In this document: piece after piece, positions 36,740 through 52,077 of the stretch
Position numbering within the stretch: position 1 is the first letter of the stretch
How the letters are laid out: each line of letters begins with the position of its first letter
Assembly: GCA_017643305.1 (NCBI GenBank)
Contig: JAEPNQ010000001.1
Location: forward strand, 62,001-126,000
Reading direction: 5' to 3'
Origin: Marinibacterium sp.
GTDB taxonomy: Bacteria; Pseudomonadota; Alphaproteobacteria; Rhodobacterales; Rhodobacteraceae
Length of the DNA stretch: 64,000 nt
Made by a program: the position numbers and the translations under genes
The notes under the pieces: generated by a model
The model's database searches: none
What the model was told of the DNA's origin: nothing
What the model saw: only the letters and a program-made list of their open reading frames with translations

Positions 36740-37489
36740 TCAGTCCGCATCCAGAGCCGCAATCAACGCCGCAACTGATGCGGCGTTGTCGGCCCAGGGC
36801 GTACCATCGGCCTGCTGGAAGGAGTTTTCGAACCCCACCCGCAGGTCCCCGCCCATCCGGGCCGCCTGCAGCAAGCAGACATGTTCATTCGGGCCGAACG
36901 CACAGACCATCCATTTGGCCACGGACGGCAGCGCGGCCACAAACGGGGCAAGGTCGGCGGTGTCAGAGTTCATATCCGCTGCGTAGCGACCCAGCACAAG
37001 GATCACGCTGGCATCCTCACCAATCGCCCCTTTGCGCTGCCAGTCAGCCAGCAGGGTGGCGTCTTCGGCATCATAGAGGATATGCTGGATCTCAGTCCCC
37101 TGGTCTCGTGCCAGATGATAGATACGCGCCGCGATGGCCGGTTCTTGCGTCGCCTCGCGGATCGACAAGCTGATCCACTCGGGCAACAGCGCCTCGATAA
37201 CCTCCAACTGCGCAGAGGGCGGGTAGATGCCGCCCGATTCCGTGGTGATCTGCACCGGCAGGTCGGGCAACATTTCATCCAGTTCCTGCATCGCTTCATG
37301 ATAGAGCCCCGCATCCAGCGAATGGCGCTGGTTATCGTCGCGCACATGCAAATGCAGGGCATCCGCGCCCGCCCGATGACAGGCAACAGCCGTTTCCACC
37401 GTATGCGGGATGGTCACGGGCAGAATAGGGTGATCGGCGGAAGTCCGACGTGCCCCGTTGGGGGCCGCCATGATAAATGGGCGAGGCAT
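36740..37489 (-). CDS. BKACE-family beta-keto acid cleavage enzyme
   Basis: The 249-residue TIM-barrel protein of the BKACE (DUF849) family has a metal site in GADALHLHVRDD, QITTESGGIYPP, and the acidic SLSIREATQE segment. The family condenses a beta-keto acid with acetyl-CoA and cleaves it to acetoacetate and a new CoA ester; the first member acts on 3-keto-5-aminohexanoate. Its substrate here is unknown. It is a little shorter than the usual 270-310 residues. GGAG lies upstream of ATG 37489. It is transcribed toward the kynureninase fusion with a 254-bp gap. Confidence 0.85.
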   Translation of the reverse strand: MPRPFIMAAPNGARRTSADHPILPVTIPHTVETAVACHRAGADALHLHVRDDNQRHSLDAGLYHEAMQELDEMLPDLPVQITTESGGIYPPSAQLEVIEALLPEWISLSIREATQEPAIAARIYHLARDQGTEIQHILYDAEDATLLADWQRKGAIGEDASVILVLGRYAADMNSDTADLAPFVAALPSVAKWMVCAFGPNEHVCLLQAARMGGDLRVGFENSFQQADGTPWADNAASVAALIAALDAD

Positions 37490-37667
37490 CGGTGGTCTCC
37501 TGCACAACAAACGTTACGCTGGTGTATCAAAGCGGACAAACGGCCACCAGCACGACACATTCGTCAGAGGGGCAGGTCACAGTTTCTGAGGTATGTCCGT
37601 CGTCAGGGATTTTGGGACAGAAGGGCGCCTGGGTTAAGAGAGGATCTGACTTATCTGGTTGGTTTGA

Positions 37668-38015
37668 TTATGCGGCGGATTTGCGGTGAAGCAAGCGCCG
37701 GGTTTCGATGGTCGCTCGTTTGATCCTTTCTCGTTGTTTCAGAATGGCTTCACCGCGCCCGAAGTAGACATCGGCCGGGGTGAGGTTTTGCAGGCTCTCG
37801 TGATAGCGTCGTTGGTTGTAGTGCTCGACGAACGCGTCGATCTGCTGGCGGAGATCACCGGGCAGGTAGTAGTTTTCCAGCAGGATGCGGTTCTTCAGGG
37901 TTTGGTGCCATCGCTCGATCTTACCCTGAGTCTGCGGGTGATATGGAGCGCCGCGCACATGGTCCATCTGCTGATCTTCCAGCCACTCAGCCAGTTCACC
38001 GGAGATGTAACTGGG
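37668..38015 (-). pseudogene. Truncated IS3-family transposase (3' part of orfB)
   Basis: The minus-strand frame contains PSYISGELAEWLEDQQMDHV, GAPYHPQTQGKIERWHQTLK and EHYNQRRYHESLQNLTPADV, which is the last third of the DDE integrase domain of an IS3-family OrfB, with the catalytic Glu in KIERWHQ. Homology stops abruptly at about 38015; the upstream residues of the frame are unlike any transposase. The first two catalytic acids and all of OrfA are missing. It marks the left border of the polyketide island. Confidence 0.85.
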
Positions 38016-38259
38016 CTGGACATGCTGACCGGCGACTTCAACCTTTCGGCTGCCGTAAAACTGCCCTAGATGCACTGGCAAAGACCGGGGCTGGTGTTGT
38101 TTTTCAGGCTTGACTTCGGGGTGGCGTGTTTCTTTCCAACAAAATCGCCGACATTCCCCCTGCCTGTGACTCGACTCTTGTTTGACGCACAGGTTACTTT
38201 CTGCTTCGGCTTGAAACTGACCGGCGATGTCTGCTCGGTTGTACGCGTTGGGGAGGACC

Positions 38260-38511
38260 ATGGATATTCGAAGCATCGTTCAGGCGAAGCTGGCCGCAGC
38301 GGTTGCTGCGCATTCACCAATGCCGTTTCCGGACGACATTGACGACGACGATGAACTGGACGTGTTCGGTCTAGATTCACTGGCTTTCATGGAACTGCTG
38401 ACGGCGATCGAAAAGGACGTTGGATACATCCCACGCGCTATCCTGGAAGGCGACGTTTACCCCGAAACTTTTGGTGAGTTTGTCTCAGCCTACGACAGCA
38501 CCGGGTCATGA
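38260..38511 (+). CDS. Free-standing acyl carrier protein
   Basis: The 83-residue acidic protein has the phosphopantetheine site S40 in VFGLDSLAFMELL. GGGGAGG lies 5 nt before ATG 38260, which decides against an in-frame upstream ATG. Its stop overlaps the start of the ligase gene (ATGA), so carrier and ligase are translationally coupled. I infer that it receives an acyl or aryl group from the ligase and hands it to the synthase. No phosphopantetheinyl transferase is nearby. Confidence 0.93.
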   Translation: MDIRSIVQAKLAAAVAAHSPMPFPDDIDDDDELDVFGLDSLAFMELLTAIEKDVGYIPRAILEGDVYPETFGEFVSAYDSTGS

Positions 38512-40061
38512 TGCGGGCCGCTGACCTTCCGCTTCACTACAACATCAGCGCGATCCTTGAACACAACCTGACGGATCACGCGGACAAGCCAGCTATTCTC
38601 AGCGACACCGCTTCGCTGACGTTTCGCGAGGTGTCCGATCAGGTCAACCGGACTGGCAATGCGCTGCTTCGCGCCGGGGTCCGGTTTGGCGATTGCGTGG
38701 CGATCCTTTGTCCTGACCGCCCCGAATGGGTGACGACGTTTTTTGCCACGGCTAAGATCGGCGGCATCGCCTTGGGCATGAACACGCTGCTGAAGACCGA
38801 GGAATATGACTACATCCTCGGCGACGCGCGTGTGTCGGTGCTGGTTGTGCACGAAAACCTGCTTGACGCGATCGAGCCGGTTCTGGCCAATCACCGCACG
38901 CTGAACAAGGTCGTCGTGATCGAGGACGCGCCGCACAAAGGCTACACCCCCTTCACCGATTGGATCGCGGATGAGGACACGGTGCTGGAACCCGCCAGAA
39001 CCCATCGAGACGATTTCTGTTCGCTGCACTATTCCAGTGGTACCACCGGCATGCCCAAAGGCGTTCTGCACGCCCACAAAGACTATCCGCTTATCGCGCA
39101 GCTGTCAGGCGTTGACCTATTCGGCATGACCGAGGACGACCGCACCTTCGCCGTGGCCAAGCTATTTTTCGTCTACGGCATCGGCGCGAACCTAATTTTC
39201 CCATGGTATGTTGGGGCAAGCTGTGTCCTTTTCGCCGGGCCACCGCGTCAGGCGGCGGCTGTGCTCAAGACCATCGAGACCTACAAGCCTACCATCTTTG
39301 TCAGCGTGCCCACCGTCTATGGCGCGATCCTGTCGCTGCCGAAGTTCAATGAACGCTTTGACGTCAGCTCTGTCCGGCTGTGCATATCCGCAGGCGAACC
39401 TTTGCCCGAACGGGTCTGGCACGGCTGGGCGGATGTGACAGGTCTGGAAATCCTGGACACCATCGGGTGCACCGAAACCTACCACACCTTCATGGCCAAC
39501 AGACCGGGTGAGATCCGCCCGGGCAGCAGCGGCAAGCCGATTGACGGCTACCAGGTGCGACTGGTCGATGATGATGGCCACGACGTGCCGCAGGGCGAGG
39601 TCGGGAACCTTATGGTAAAGGGGGAAACGTCGGCGCTTTTCTACCTGCACCAGTACGAGAAAAGCCGTCATACATTTCGCGGTGAATGGCTGTTCACCGG
39701 CGATCAGTACCGAATGGATGAGGACGGCTACTACTGGCATCAGGGCCGCGCCGACGACATGCTGAAGGTCGGGGGCCTGTGGGTATCGCCGACCGAGATC
39801 GAAGACGCGCTGGCTGGGCATGAGGCCGTCGCGGAATGCGCCGTTGTCGGATATTACGACGATACTGGTCTGTTGAAACCGCGGGCGTTTGTTTGCCTGC
39901 GCAAAGGTGTTACGCCGTCTGATGCGGTGCAGGGGGACCTGCTGAAACTCTGCGCCAAAACGCTGGACGCGCACAAGCGGCCCCGCTGGCTGGAGTTCAT
40001 CGACAACTTGCCGCGCACGGCGACGGGCAAGTTGCAGCGCTTCAAACTGCGGGAACACTGA
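38508..40061 (+). CDS. AMP-forming acyl/aryl ligase of the benzoate-CoA ligase family
   Basis: The 517-residue ANL-superfamily enzyme has P-loop YSSGTTGMPKGVLHAHKD (from Y175), AKLFFVYGIGANLIFPWY, which is characteristic of benzoate-CoA-ligase relatives, the DTIGCTETYHTF adenine-binding motif, the hinge GRADDMLKVGG and the catalytic lysine K508 (TATGKLQRF). It activates a carboxylate as an adenylate and transfers it to CoA or, given coupling to the ACP gene, to the ACP. The family resemblance suggests an aromatic or similar small acid. It lies 3 bp before the PKS gene. Confidence 0.9.
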   Translation: MMRAADLPLHYNISAILEHNLTDHADKPAILSDTASLTFREVSDQVNRTGNALLRAGVRFGDCVAILCPDRPEWVTTFFATAKIGGIALGMNTLLKTEEYDYILGDARVSVLVVHENLLDAIEPVLANHRTLNKVVVIEDAPHKGYTPFTDWIADEDTVLEPARTHRDDFCSLHYSSGTTGMPKGVLHAHKDYPLIAQLSGVDLFGMTEDDRTFAVAKLFFVYGIGANLIFPWYVGASCVLFAGPPRQAAAVLKTIETYKPTIFVSVPTVYGAILSLPKFNERFDVSSVRLCISAGEPLPERVWHGWADVTGLEILDTIGCTETYHTFMANRPGEIRPGSSGKPIDGYQVRLVDDDGHDVPQGEVGNLMVKGETSALFYLHQYEKSRHTFRGEWLFTGDQYRMDEDGYYWHQGRADDMLKVGGLWVSPTEIEDALAGHEAVAECAVVGYYDDTGLLKPRAFVCLRKGVTPSDAVQGDLLKLCAKTLDAHKRPRWLEFIDNLPRTATGKLQRFKLREH

Positions 40062-40064
40062 CCA

Positions 40065-46157
<6,093 letters not shown>

Positions 46158-46423
46158 GGTTACGAGCGGGACCGTGCTGCATCCTACCCAAGATCCTGTC
46201 CAGTAACATGCACCGCTCCGAACCATTGCGCCAATTGTCCGGGTTGCTCACCGCTTCCGCCATAAATTTCCTATAACTACATTTTAAAAATTAATGACGC
46301 CATTGGTGTCTTATGGCTACAGATTAAGATACACTTTGCCTGAGCTATACGGCGGCTGGCCACTCGGCGGTTCTGTTTGTATCTTTATGTGGTCGGCCCC
46401 ACTTGAGTGGTCCAGTTTGAGTG

Positions 46424-47280
46424 TTAGTGCATGACTGGCCTCAGGTCCATCGGGACGATGGTTTTGGGGGTCGGCGGGCGGTAGCCCAGAGCACTGTGGG
46501 GTCGTTTCGTGTTGTAGTGTTTCCTCCATTGTTCGATCAGGATCTCCGCTTCTCTTAGGTTGTAGAAGACCTCGCCATTGAGGAACTCGTCGCGGAACCT
46601 GGCATTGAAGCTCTCAGAGTAGCCATTCTCCCACGCACTGCCCGGCAGGGCATCGCATGGCGATGTCCCGAGAGGGGCGATCCCGGTTCGATGTAGGCCG
46701 TCTTCGCTCCGACGGCCTTGATCCAGTCTTGAACAGCCTGCGCCACAAACTCCGGGCCGTTGTCCGACCGGATGTAGGCGGGAACGCCCCGCATGATGAA
46801 CAGGTCTGTCAGGGCATCGATCACGTCCCCTGAGTTCAGTCTGCGCTTTACCTTGATCACCAGGCATTCTCGGCTGTGCTCGTCCAGGATGTTGAGCGTA
46901 CGGAAGACCTTTCCCTCTTCCGTACGGCAATGGACGAAGTCGTAGCTCCAGACGTGGTTGCGATGCTCAGCCCGGAGCCGAATGCAGGATCCATCGTTCA
47001 GCCAGAGCCACCCCTTCTTTGGCTGTTTCATTACAACTTTAAGCCCCTCGCGTCGCCACAAACGTTCGACACGTTTGTCGTTCACCTCCCAGCCAGCCTC
47101 TCTCAGCAGGGCCGCGATCCGGCGATAACCATACCGACCATACTGGCGGGTCAGCTCGATCATGTCCGCAACCAGACGCTCCTCATCGGCCCGGCCTTGG
47201 GGCACCTTCCTTTGTGTGGAGCGGTGCTGTCTCAGAACACGACAAGCCCGACGCTCAGAGATTGCGAAGGTGTTGCGCAC
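46424..47280 (-). pseudogene. IS3-family orfB transposase, broken by a 41-bp insertion
   Basis: The DDE integrase begins MRNTFAISERRACRVLRQH and shows W...YDFVHCRTEEGK (first Asp), RSDNGPEFVAQAV (second Asp) and, in the next frame, ENGYSESFNARFRDE (catalytic Glu). After TAYIEPGSP a 41-bp insertion shifts the frame; removing it restores GSP-WENGYSES perfectly. The C-terminus ends HSALGYRPPTPKT...RPVMH as in intact copies. No functional transposase can be made. Confidence 0.9.
46635..46675. repeat. 41-bp hairpin-forming insertion inside the transposase gene
   Basis: The insert lies between CTCCCAC and GGCGATCC, which are contiguous in an intact gene. On the minus strand it contains GGGACATCGCCATGCGATGC, an inverted repeat (CATCG...CGATG with GGG/CCC outside), and near-complementary ends. 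Its length, 41 (3x13+2), causes the frameshift. It could be a small palindromic mobile element. Confidence 0.65.
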
Positions 47281-47312
47281 ACGATCAATGCAAGCGCGGC
47301 GACGAGCGGGGC

Positions 47313-47591
47313 TCAGAAGTTTCCCCGAGCGGCCTCCGTAAGGATGAGCTTGTCCAGCGTCAGGTCAGAGACGGCCTTCCTCAGCCGCTCATTCTCCTTC
47401 TGCAGACGTTTCAGTTCCCTGCGTTGGTCGGTTCCCATGCCGCCATACTGCTTGCGCCAGCGGTAGTAGGTCTGCTCGGTAATGCGAACCTCGCGGAGCG
47501 CATCGACCCGCGCCGCGCCTTGCCCGACAAGCACCTCAACTTGCCGTAGCTTCGTGACAATTTCTGCCGGCTTGTGTCGCTTCGTAGACAT
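47313..47591 (-). CDS. IS3-family orfA
   Basis: The 92-residue protein has an HTH (PAEIVTKLRQVEVLVGQGAA, ITEQTYYRWRKQYGGM) and a leucine-zipper-like coiled coil (LKRLQKENERLRKAVSDLTL), the standard OrfA of IS3-group elements. In active elements OrfA and OrfB are joined by -1 programmed frameshifting. The frame itself looks intact. Confidence 0.92.
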   Translation of the reverse strand: MSTKRHKPAEIVTKLRQVEVLVGQGAARVDALREVRITEQTYYRWRKQYGGMGTDQRRELKRLQKENERLRKAVSDLTLDKLILTEAARGNF

Positions 47592-47743
47592 TCTGATCCT
47601 CCGTTTTCCTAAACATAACGACGGACCACTTCATTGGGGGAAGACCATCACGTCAGACGGTTTGCCACTTGTGGGATGCAGGTTATAAACTGGCTTCGCA
47701 CACCGCCTGCCAAAGTTTTGACGAAAATGCAACGTTATGTCCT

Positions 47744-48676
47744 ATGATCGTTTCTAAAAATCGGATCAGGCGTTGGAGAAACGCTTATCACGAATTTCTT
47801 CATACAAACGAATTGATGAAGTATCGCTGGCCCGTTCTCAGTGAAGAAAACGATGACGATTTCAAAGACTTTTGCGATCTGTTCACATTTTATCTCTGCA
47901 CCTCATGCAGTCCCAAAACGCGAGCATGGCATCCCAGCGAGTTTGATTGGGAGTGGCCCCATCACAATGCAAGACTGTTGCGCCTGTTGCTACCACACCG
48001 TGCAAAGGTTCCTTTTGAAGGCCTTATGGCGGCTTATGCGGCTTATTGTGAGGCTGATGACAAAAACTTCCTGGAGGAAACCTTCGCCGAGGCCTTTATA
48101 CATGGCCATCCCGGCTTGGACCGGACATCAAACCTGTTCCAGACAACTCAAATTTTGGCGAGTCATCAATCTGACACCTTCATCTGCCATGGGATTGAGC
48201 GCTTAGAGGCCTACAACAATGATCCGGCGGCGCAATATCCACCAATCGACAGCATGAAAAAGCAGACCATTGCAGAGAACGGGAAATCCTACGCGATCGA
48301 AACTGACCGCCTGCCCCTAATCAATTGTGCGTCCTCGCATTCGATCATCGACCCTTGGGATTATTGCAAAGGGATTATCCCACTACCGGTTTTTCAGCAG
48401 CTTGGTGGACAAATCTTGCTCGCACCGGATCGAGAGCACTTCTATGCGGAAAGCGCAATTCCAATCAACGAGTGGTGTTTTGTTTATTTCCGCCAGGCGA
48501 GAAGACGGAAAGGACTGAAATTTGATGTTGATTTATTGCGCCAAAAAATCACAGAGCTGCGGTCCAGTGAACTGCGCATTATCGAATTTGAAACACTATG
48601 GGCGTTCTTGCGAGCTTTAACATTGCTTCAGCAAAAATTTGAAATGGCAGAGCTGATGGATTTTTCAGAAGCTTGA
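47744..48676 (+). CDS. Hypothetical protein of unknown family
   Basis: The 310-residue soluble protein starts MIVSKNRIRRWRNAYHEFLH. Visible features are many aromatic and Cys/His residues (FTFYLCTSCSPKTRAWHPSE, DWEWPHHNARLLRLLLPH) and a charged C-terminal helix region (LRQKITELRSSELRIIEFET). No motif I recognise. Its base composition is clearly more AT-rich than neighbouring genes and it sits directly behind the IS element, which suggests horizontal transfer. The start at 47744 is preferred because residues encoded upstream run back toward the IS end. Long continuous coding with sensible composition supports a real gene. Confidence 0.65.
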   Translation: MIVSKNRIRRWRNAYHEFLHTNELMKYRWPVLSEENDDDFKDFCDLFTFYLCTSCSPKTRAWHPSEFDWEWPHHNARLLRLLLPHRAKVPFEGLMAAYAAYCEADDKNFLEETFAEAFIHGHPGLDRTSNLFQTTQILASHQSDTFICHGIERLEAYNNDPAAQYPPIDSMKKQTIAENGKSYAIETDRLPLINCASSHSIIDPWDYCKGIIPLPVFQQLGGQILLAPDREHFYAESAIPINEWCFVYFRQARRRKGLKFDVDLLRQKITELRSSELRIIEFETLWAFLRALTLLQQKFEMAELMDFSEA

Positions 48677-49245
48677 CCGAGTTTTGGTCTTAATGACCGG
48701 GCCCATTAATGATATAACCTTCACAGAACAGGAACCTTCAGGAAATTGCTACGAATAGCTGTATCCTCAGATCTCCGTGTAGGTCCATAATGTGGGATTT
48801 ATGATGATGTTGAGGGTTCTTTCCTAACTAAGTCACGATCTTTGGGAATACCGGTGATACGTCTCCTCCGCAGTCGAGGCGGCACTGGACAAGGGCAAAT
48901 GGAAGCGAGTGATCAGTACACGTTGAGACGCATGACTGATGCGCCAATATGCTCAGGTAAAAGCGGAGTTTGAGCACGAAGGCGCGTATGCAAAGGCAAC
49001 CCGTAGGAAGCTGACCCCTCGGACAGCGCGGGAGCCAGCCCTGAAAGAAACCAGATAGGTGGCCTATAGTGTCCAGTCGTGACGCACGTGACTCAAATAC
49101 TGAGAGGTTGGTGCGCTCGGTCGCCTCCTGTGGTCCGTGTCCTCATGGACCCCCGTCGGCCCTCACCGGCGCAGATCCGAGAAGATGCGCATGAGGTTTA
49201 AGTGAAGGAGAAACTTGTGGGCCAAAGACGTAAATCTTCAGCGCC
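48677..49245. other. Intergenic region with possible gene relics
   Basis: About 570 bp with no supported gene. A 39-codon plus-strand frame at 48939-49058 (MRQYAQVKAEFEHEGAYAKA...TRRKLTPRTARE) looks protein-like and may be a remnant of a lost mobile-element gene. Mixed base composition suggests patched-together DNA. Confidence 0.4.
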
Positions 49246-49437
49246 GTGCCACCGTTTAACGCGCTGCAAATCGGCCCTGTCTTGCCTGAACTGGTGAACC
49301 GCGGAGCCTGGCCCAAGATCGGACACTGTTCATATGAAGTCATCAACGGATATGGGAAATGGCTCTGGGGGCTTGGACTTGTTCTTGCAGCCCTCGTAAT
49401 TTGGATCATGATCTTCTTCGCACAACCCATCTTGTGA
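49246..49437 (+). CDS. Short membrane protein or 3' remnant of a transporter
   Basis: The frame gives 63 residues with one C-terminal membrane segment (LWGLGLVLAALVIWIMIFFA). It ends 8 bp before the sugar-acid dehydratase. Its N-terminus has no ribosome site, and the ATG may be internal to a formerly longer gene, for example the C-terminus of a transporter serving this operon. I cannot assign a family. Confidence 0.4.
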   Translation: MPPFNALQIGPVLPELVNRGAWPKIGHCSYEVINGYGKWLWGLGLVLAALVIWIMIFFAQPIL

Positions 49438-49444
49438 GATTGCC

Positions 49445-51175
49445 ATGACCAAGAAGCCTGAAGACCTCCGTTCCGCCCGTTGGTTAGCCCCAGATGACCT
49501 GCGCAGTATGGGGCATCGGTCTCGTGCCATGCAGATGGGGCTCGACGGAGCTGACTGGGAAGGCAAGCCAGTGATCGCAGTAATCAACACCTGGTCTGAT
49601 CTGTCTCCCTGCCATCACCACCTGCGGGATCGGGCGGAGTTCGTGAAGAAGGGCGTCTATCAGGCTGGTGGAATGCCAGTGGAAATGCCGGTGCATTCGT
49701 TTTCTGAACAGTTTCTGAAGCCCACCTCCATGCTCTACCGCAACATGGGGGCGCTGGAGGTAGAAGAAACCCTGCGCGCGCATCCGATCGATGGGGCAGT
49801 CTTGCTGGGCGGTTGCGACAAATCCACTCCCGCGTTGATCATGGGGGCGGTTTCGATGGGTCTGCCCTTCATCTTCATGCCCGCCGGCGCAATGCTACGC
49901 GGAAACTATGCCGGGCAGAAACTGGGATCAGGCACAGACGTCTGGAAATACTGGGACGAACGCCGCGCCGGCACGATCACGAAGGAACAATGGGACGGTG
50001 TGCAGGGCGGTATTGCGCGCAGCTATGGCACCTGCATGACCATGGGCACGGCATCGACCATGATGACCATCGCCGACGGCTGGGGCCTGACACTGCCGGG
50101 TGCGTCGTCCATTCCTGCCCCTGATGCCGGTCACAAACGCATGGCTGCAGCCTGCGGTCGGCGCGCAGTGGAAATGGTGTGGGAAGATCTGAAACCCGAC
50201 AAGATCATGACCGAGGCCAGCACGCAGAACGCAGTGACCGTGGCCATGGCCACGGGGTGTTCGACCAATGCCATCATCCACCTGATCGCCATGGCGCGCC
50301 GGGCAGGGGTTGATTTGGGGCTCGATGATCTGGACGCGATTGGACGGACAACGCCGGTGATCGCCAATATACGCCCCTCGGGCTCCGAATATCTGATGGA
50401 AGATTTCTTCTATGCTGGCGGTCTGAATGCACTGATGAAGGAGCTGGGCGAAAAACTGGATCTGTCAGTGACCACTGTCAACGGGCGCAGCATGGGCGAA
50501 AACATTGCCGACGCCGTGAATTACAATGACGACGTGATCCGCCCGCTGTCGAACCCGGTCTATCACGAAGGCAGTCTGGCGGTGTTGCGGGGCAATCTGG
50601 CCCCGGACGGCGCGGTGATCAAACCTGCCGCGATGGATCCAAAGTTCCAGAAACACCGCGGCCCCGCTATTGTCGCCGACAGCTACGCCGAGTTGAAGGA
50701 AATCATCAACGACGAAAACTACCCCATGACACCGGACCATATTCTGGTGCTGCGCAATGCCGGGCCGCAGGGCGGACCCGGCATGCCGGAATGGGGGATG
50801 ATCCCAATGCCCAAGGCTCTTTTGAAGCAAGGTCATCGTGACATGGTGCGCCTGTCGGATGCCCGTATGTCCGGTACTTCTTATGGCGCGTGCATTCTGC
50901 ATGTCGCACCCGAAGCGTTTATCGGAGGACCTTTGGCGCTTTTGAAAACGGGCGACATAATCGAGATCGATATACCCGGTCGCAGCTTGAACATGAATGT
51001 TTCCGACGAAGATCTGGCAGCGCGCAAGGCACAATGGACGGCCCCCGAACCCCGCTATGAACGTGGTTGGGGCTATGCTTACACAAAGCATGTGGAACAG
51101 GCCGACAAGGGCTGTGATTTCGACTTTCTGCGCACCGACTTTGGCAAACCTGTTCCAGAGCCAGAGATCAATTAA
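49445..51175 (+). CDS. IlvD/Edd-family dehydratase, probably L-arabinonate dehydratase
   Basis: The 576-residue Fe-S dehydratase has cluster cysteines C56 (DLSPCHHHL), C124 (GGCDKSTPA) and C197 (GTCMTMGTAS). The signature SDARMSGTSYGACILHVAPE is near the C-terminus. Length and the following gene favour sugar-acid dehydratases (arabinonate type, [2Fe-2S]) over the branched-chain IlvD. It would make 2-keto-3-deoxy-L-arabinonate. Its stop overlaps the next start (TAATG). Confidence 0.88.
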   Translation: MTKKPEDLRSARWLAPDDLRSMGHRSRAMQMGLDGADWEGKPVIAVINTWSDLSPCHHHLRDRAEFVKKGVYQAGGMPVEMPVHSFSEQFLKPTSMLYRNMGALEVEETLRAHPIDGAVLLGGCDKSTPALIMGAVSMGLPFIFMPAGAMLRGNYAGQKLGSGTDVWKYWDERRAGTITKEQWDGVQGGIARSYGTCMTMGTASTMMTIADGWGLTLPGASSIPAPDAGHKRMAAACGRRAVEMVWEDLKPDKIMTEASTQNAVTVAMATGCSTNAIIHLIAMARRAGVDLGLDDLDAIGRTTPVIANIRPSGSEYLMEDFFYAGGLNALMKELGEKLDLSVTTVNGRSMGENIADAVNYNDDVIRPLSNPVYHEGSLAVLRGNLAPDGAVIKPAAMDPKFQKHRGPAIVADSYAELKEIINDENYPMTPDHILVLRNAGPQGGPGMPEWGMIPMPKALLKQGHRDMVRLSDARMSGTSYGACILHVAPEAFIGGPLALLKTGDIIEIDIPGRSLNMNVSDEDLAARKAQWTAPEPRYERGWGYAYTKHVEQADKGCDFDFLRTDFGKPVPEPEIN

Positions 51176-52077
51176 TGACGCATGACCTCGCAAATTCACT
51201 CACCGGGGTTTCTGGCATCCTTGTGACACCCTTCGATGCTGCTGGAAACGTTACTCCCGAACGGCAGAAACAGATCGTGGACCGGGCGGTAGCTGCTGGT
51301 GTGCATGTGTTGACCGCCAACGGAAACACTGGCGAGTTCTACGGCCTGACCACCGATGAGGCCGTTGCAATGGTACAGACCGCAGCGACACATATCGCGG
51401 GGCGAGTGCCACTGGTTGCGGGGATCGGACGTGGCATTCGTGATGCCTGTTGTCTGGCGGAAGCATCTGCCACCGCCGGGGCAGACGCGCTAATGATCCA
51501 CCAACCGCCCGATCCGTTTGTCGCGCCGAGCGGGATTGTTGACTATGTGCGCGCCATTCGAGACGCCGGGGATGACTTGCCGCTGATCCTATATCTTCGG
51601 AACGATAACATTGGCACAGCGGCCATAGCTGAAATCTGCGCGGTTCCCGGCGTTGTGGGTGTCAAATGGGCAACTCCAAACCCGATGAAATTGAAGTCTG
51701 CGATGCGGGCCGCGCCGGAACACATCATCTGGACCGGCGGGCTGGCCGAGGTCTGGGCGCCAGCCTTCTATGCCGTTGGGGCGCGAGGCTTCACATCCGG
51801 GCTCATCAACGTGTGGCCAGAACGTTCTGTTGCGATCAACGCCGCGCTGGAAGCGGGTGACTACGCAATCGCCCGAACGCTGATCGATGGCATGCAGGTT
51901 TTCGAAGATATCCGCGCAGAAGATCAGGGGGGCGCGAATGTGCCGGGTGTAAAAGCCGCATTGCAATTGATGCGCGAAGATTGCGGCGAGGCACGCCCGC
52001 CTGCAGCTTGGCCGCTGACCGAGGCGCAAATGACCCGCCTTAAAGGCTTCATGACTAAGAATGGACTGATCCAATGA
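51175..52077 (+). CDS. DapA-superfamily 2-keto-3-deoxy-L-arabinonate dehydratase or aldolase
   Basis: The 300-residue TIM barrel of the DHDPS superfamily has Schiff-base lysine K164 (GVVGVKWATPNP) and Y140 (LILYLRNDN). The GNTGEFYGLT segment forms the carboxylate loop. Together with the upstream dehydratase it fits the second step of non-phosphorylating pentonate breakdown, giving 2-oxoglutarate semialdehyde or a cleavage product. Starts and stops overlap on both sides, so the three genes are one operon. Confidence 0.85.
   Translation: MTHDLANSLTGVSGILVTPFDAAGNVTPERQKQIVDRAVAAGVHVLTANGNTGEFYGLTTDEAVAMVQTAATHIAGRVPLVAGIGRGIRDACCLAEASATAGADALMIHQPPDPFVAPSGIVDYVRAIRDAGDDLPLILYLRNDNIGTAAIAEICAVPGVVGVKWATPNPMKLKSAMRAAPEHIIWTGGLAEVWAPAFYAVGARGFTSGLINVWPERSVAINAALEAGDYAIARTLIDGMQVFEDIRAEDQGGANVPGVKAALQLMREDCGEARPPAAWPLTEAQMTRLKGFMTKNGLIQ

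Larger units (their letters stand above)
46390..47647 (-). mobile_element. IS3-family insertion sequence, inactivated
   Basis: The element of about 1.26 kb is bounded by imperfect inverted repeats: TGGTCGGCCCCACTTGAGTG at 46390 onward and, on the minus strand, TGGTCTTCCCCCAATGAAGT from 47647. It encodes orfA and orfB in the usual overlapping frames. The immediate flanks (ATG left, TCA right) do not form a target-site duplication, so DNA beside it may have been rearranged. orfB is interrupted. It forms the right edge of the polyketide island. Confidence 0.85.

Noticed and set aside
38163-38193. CCTGTG...CACAGG inverted repeat upstream of the ACP gene, considered as a lux-box or operator
   Set aside because: Arms of only 6 bp separated by 19 bp do not match a lux box, and no LuxR-type gene is nearby.
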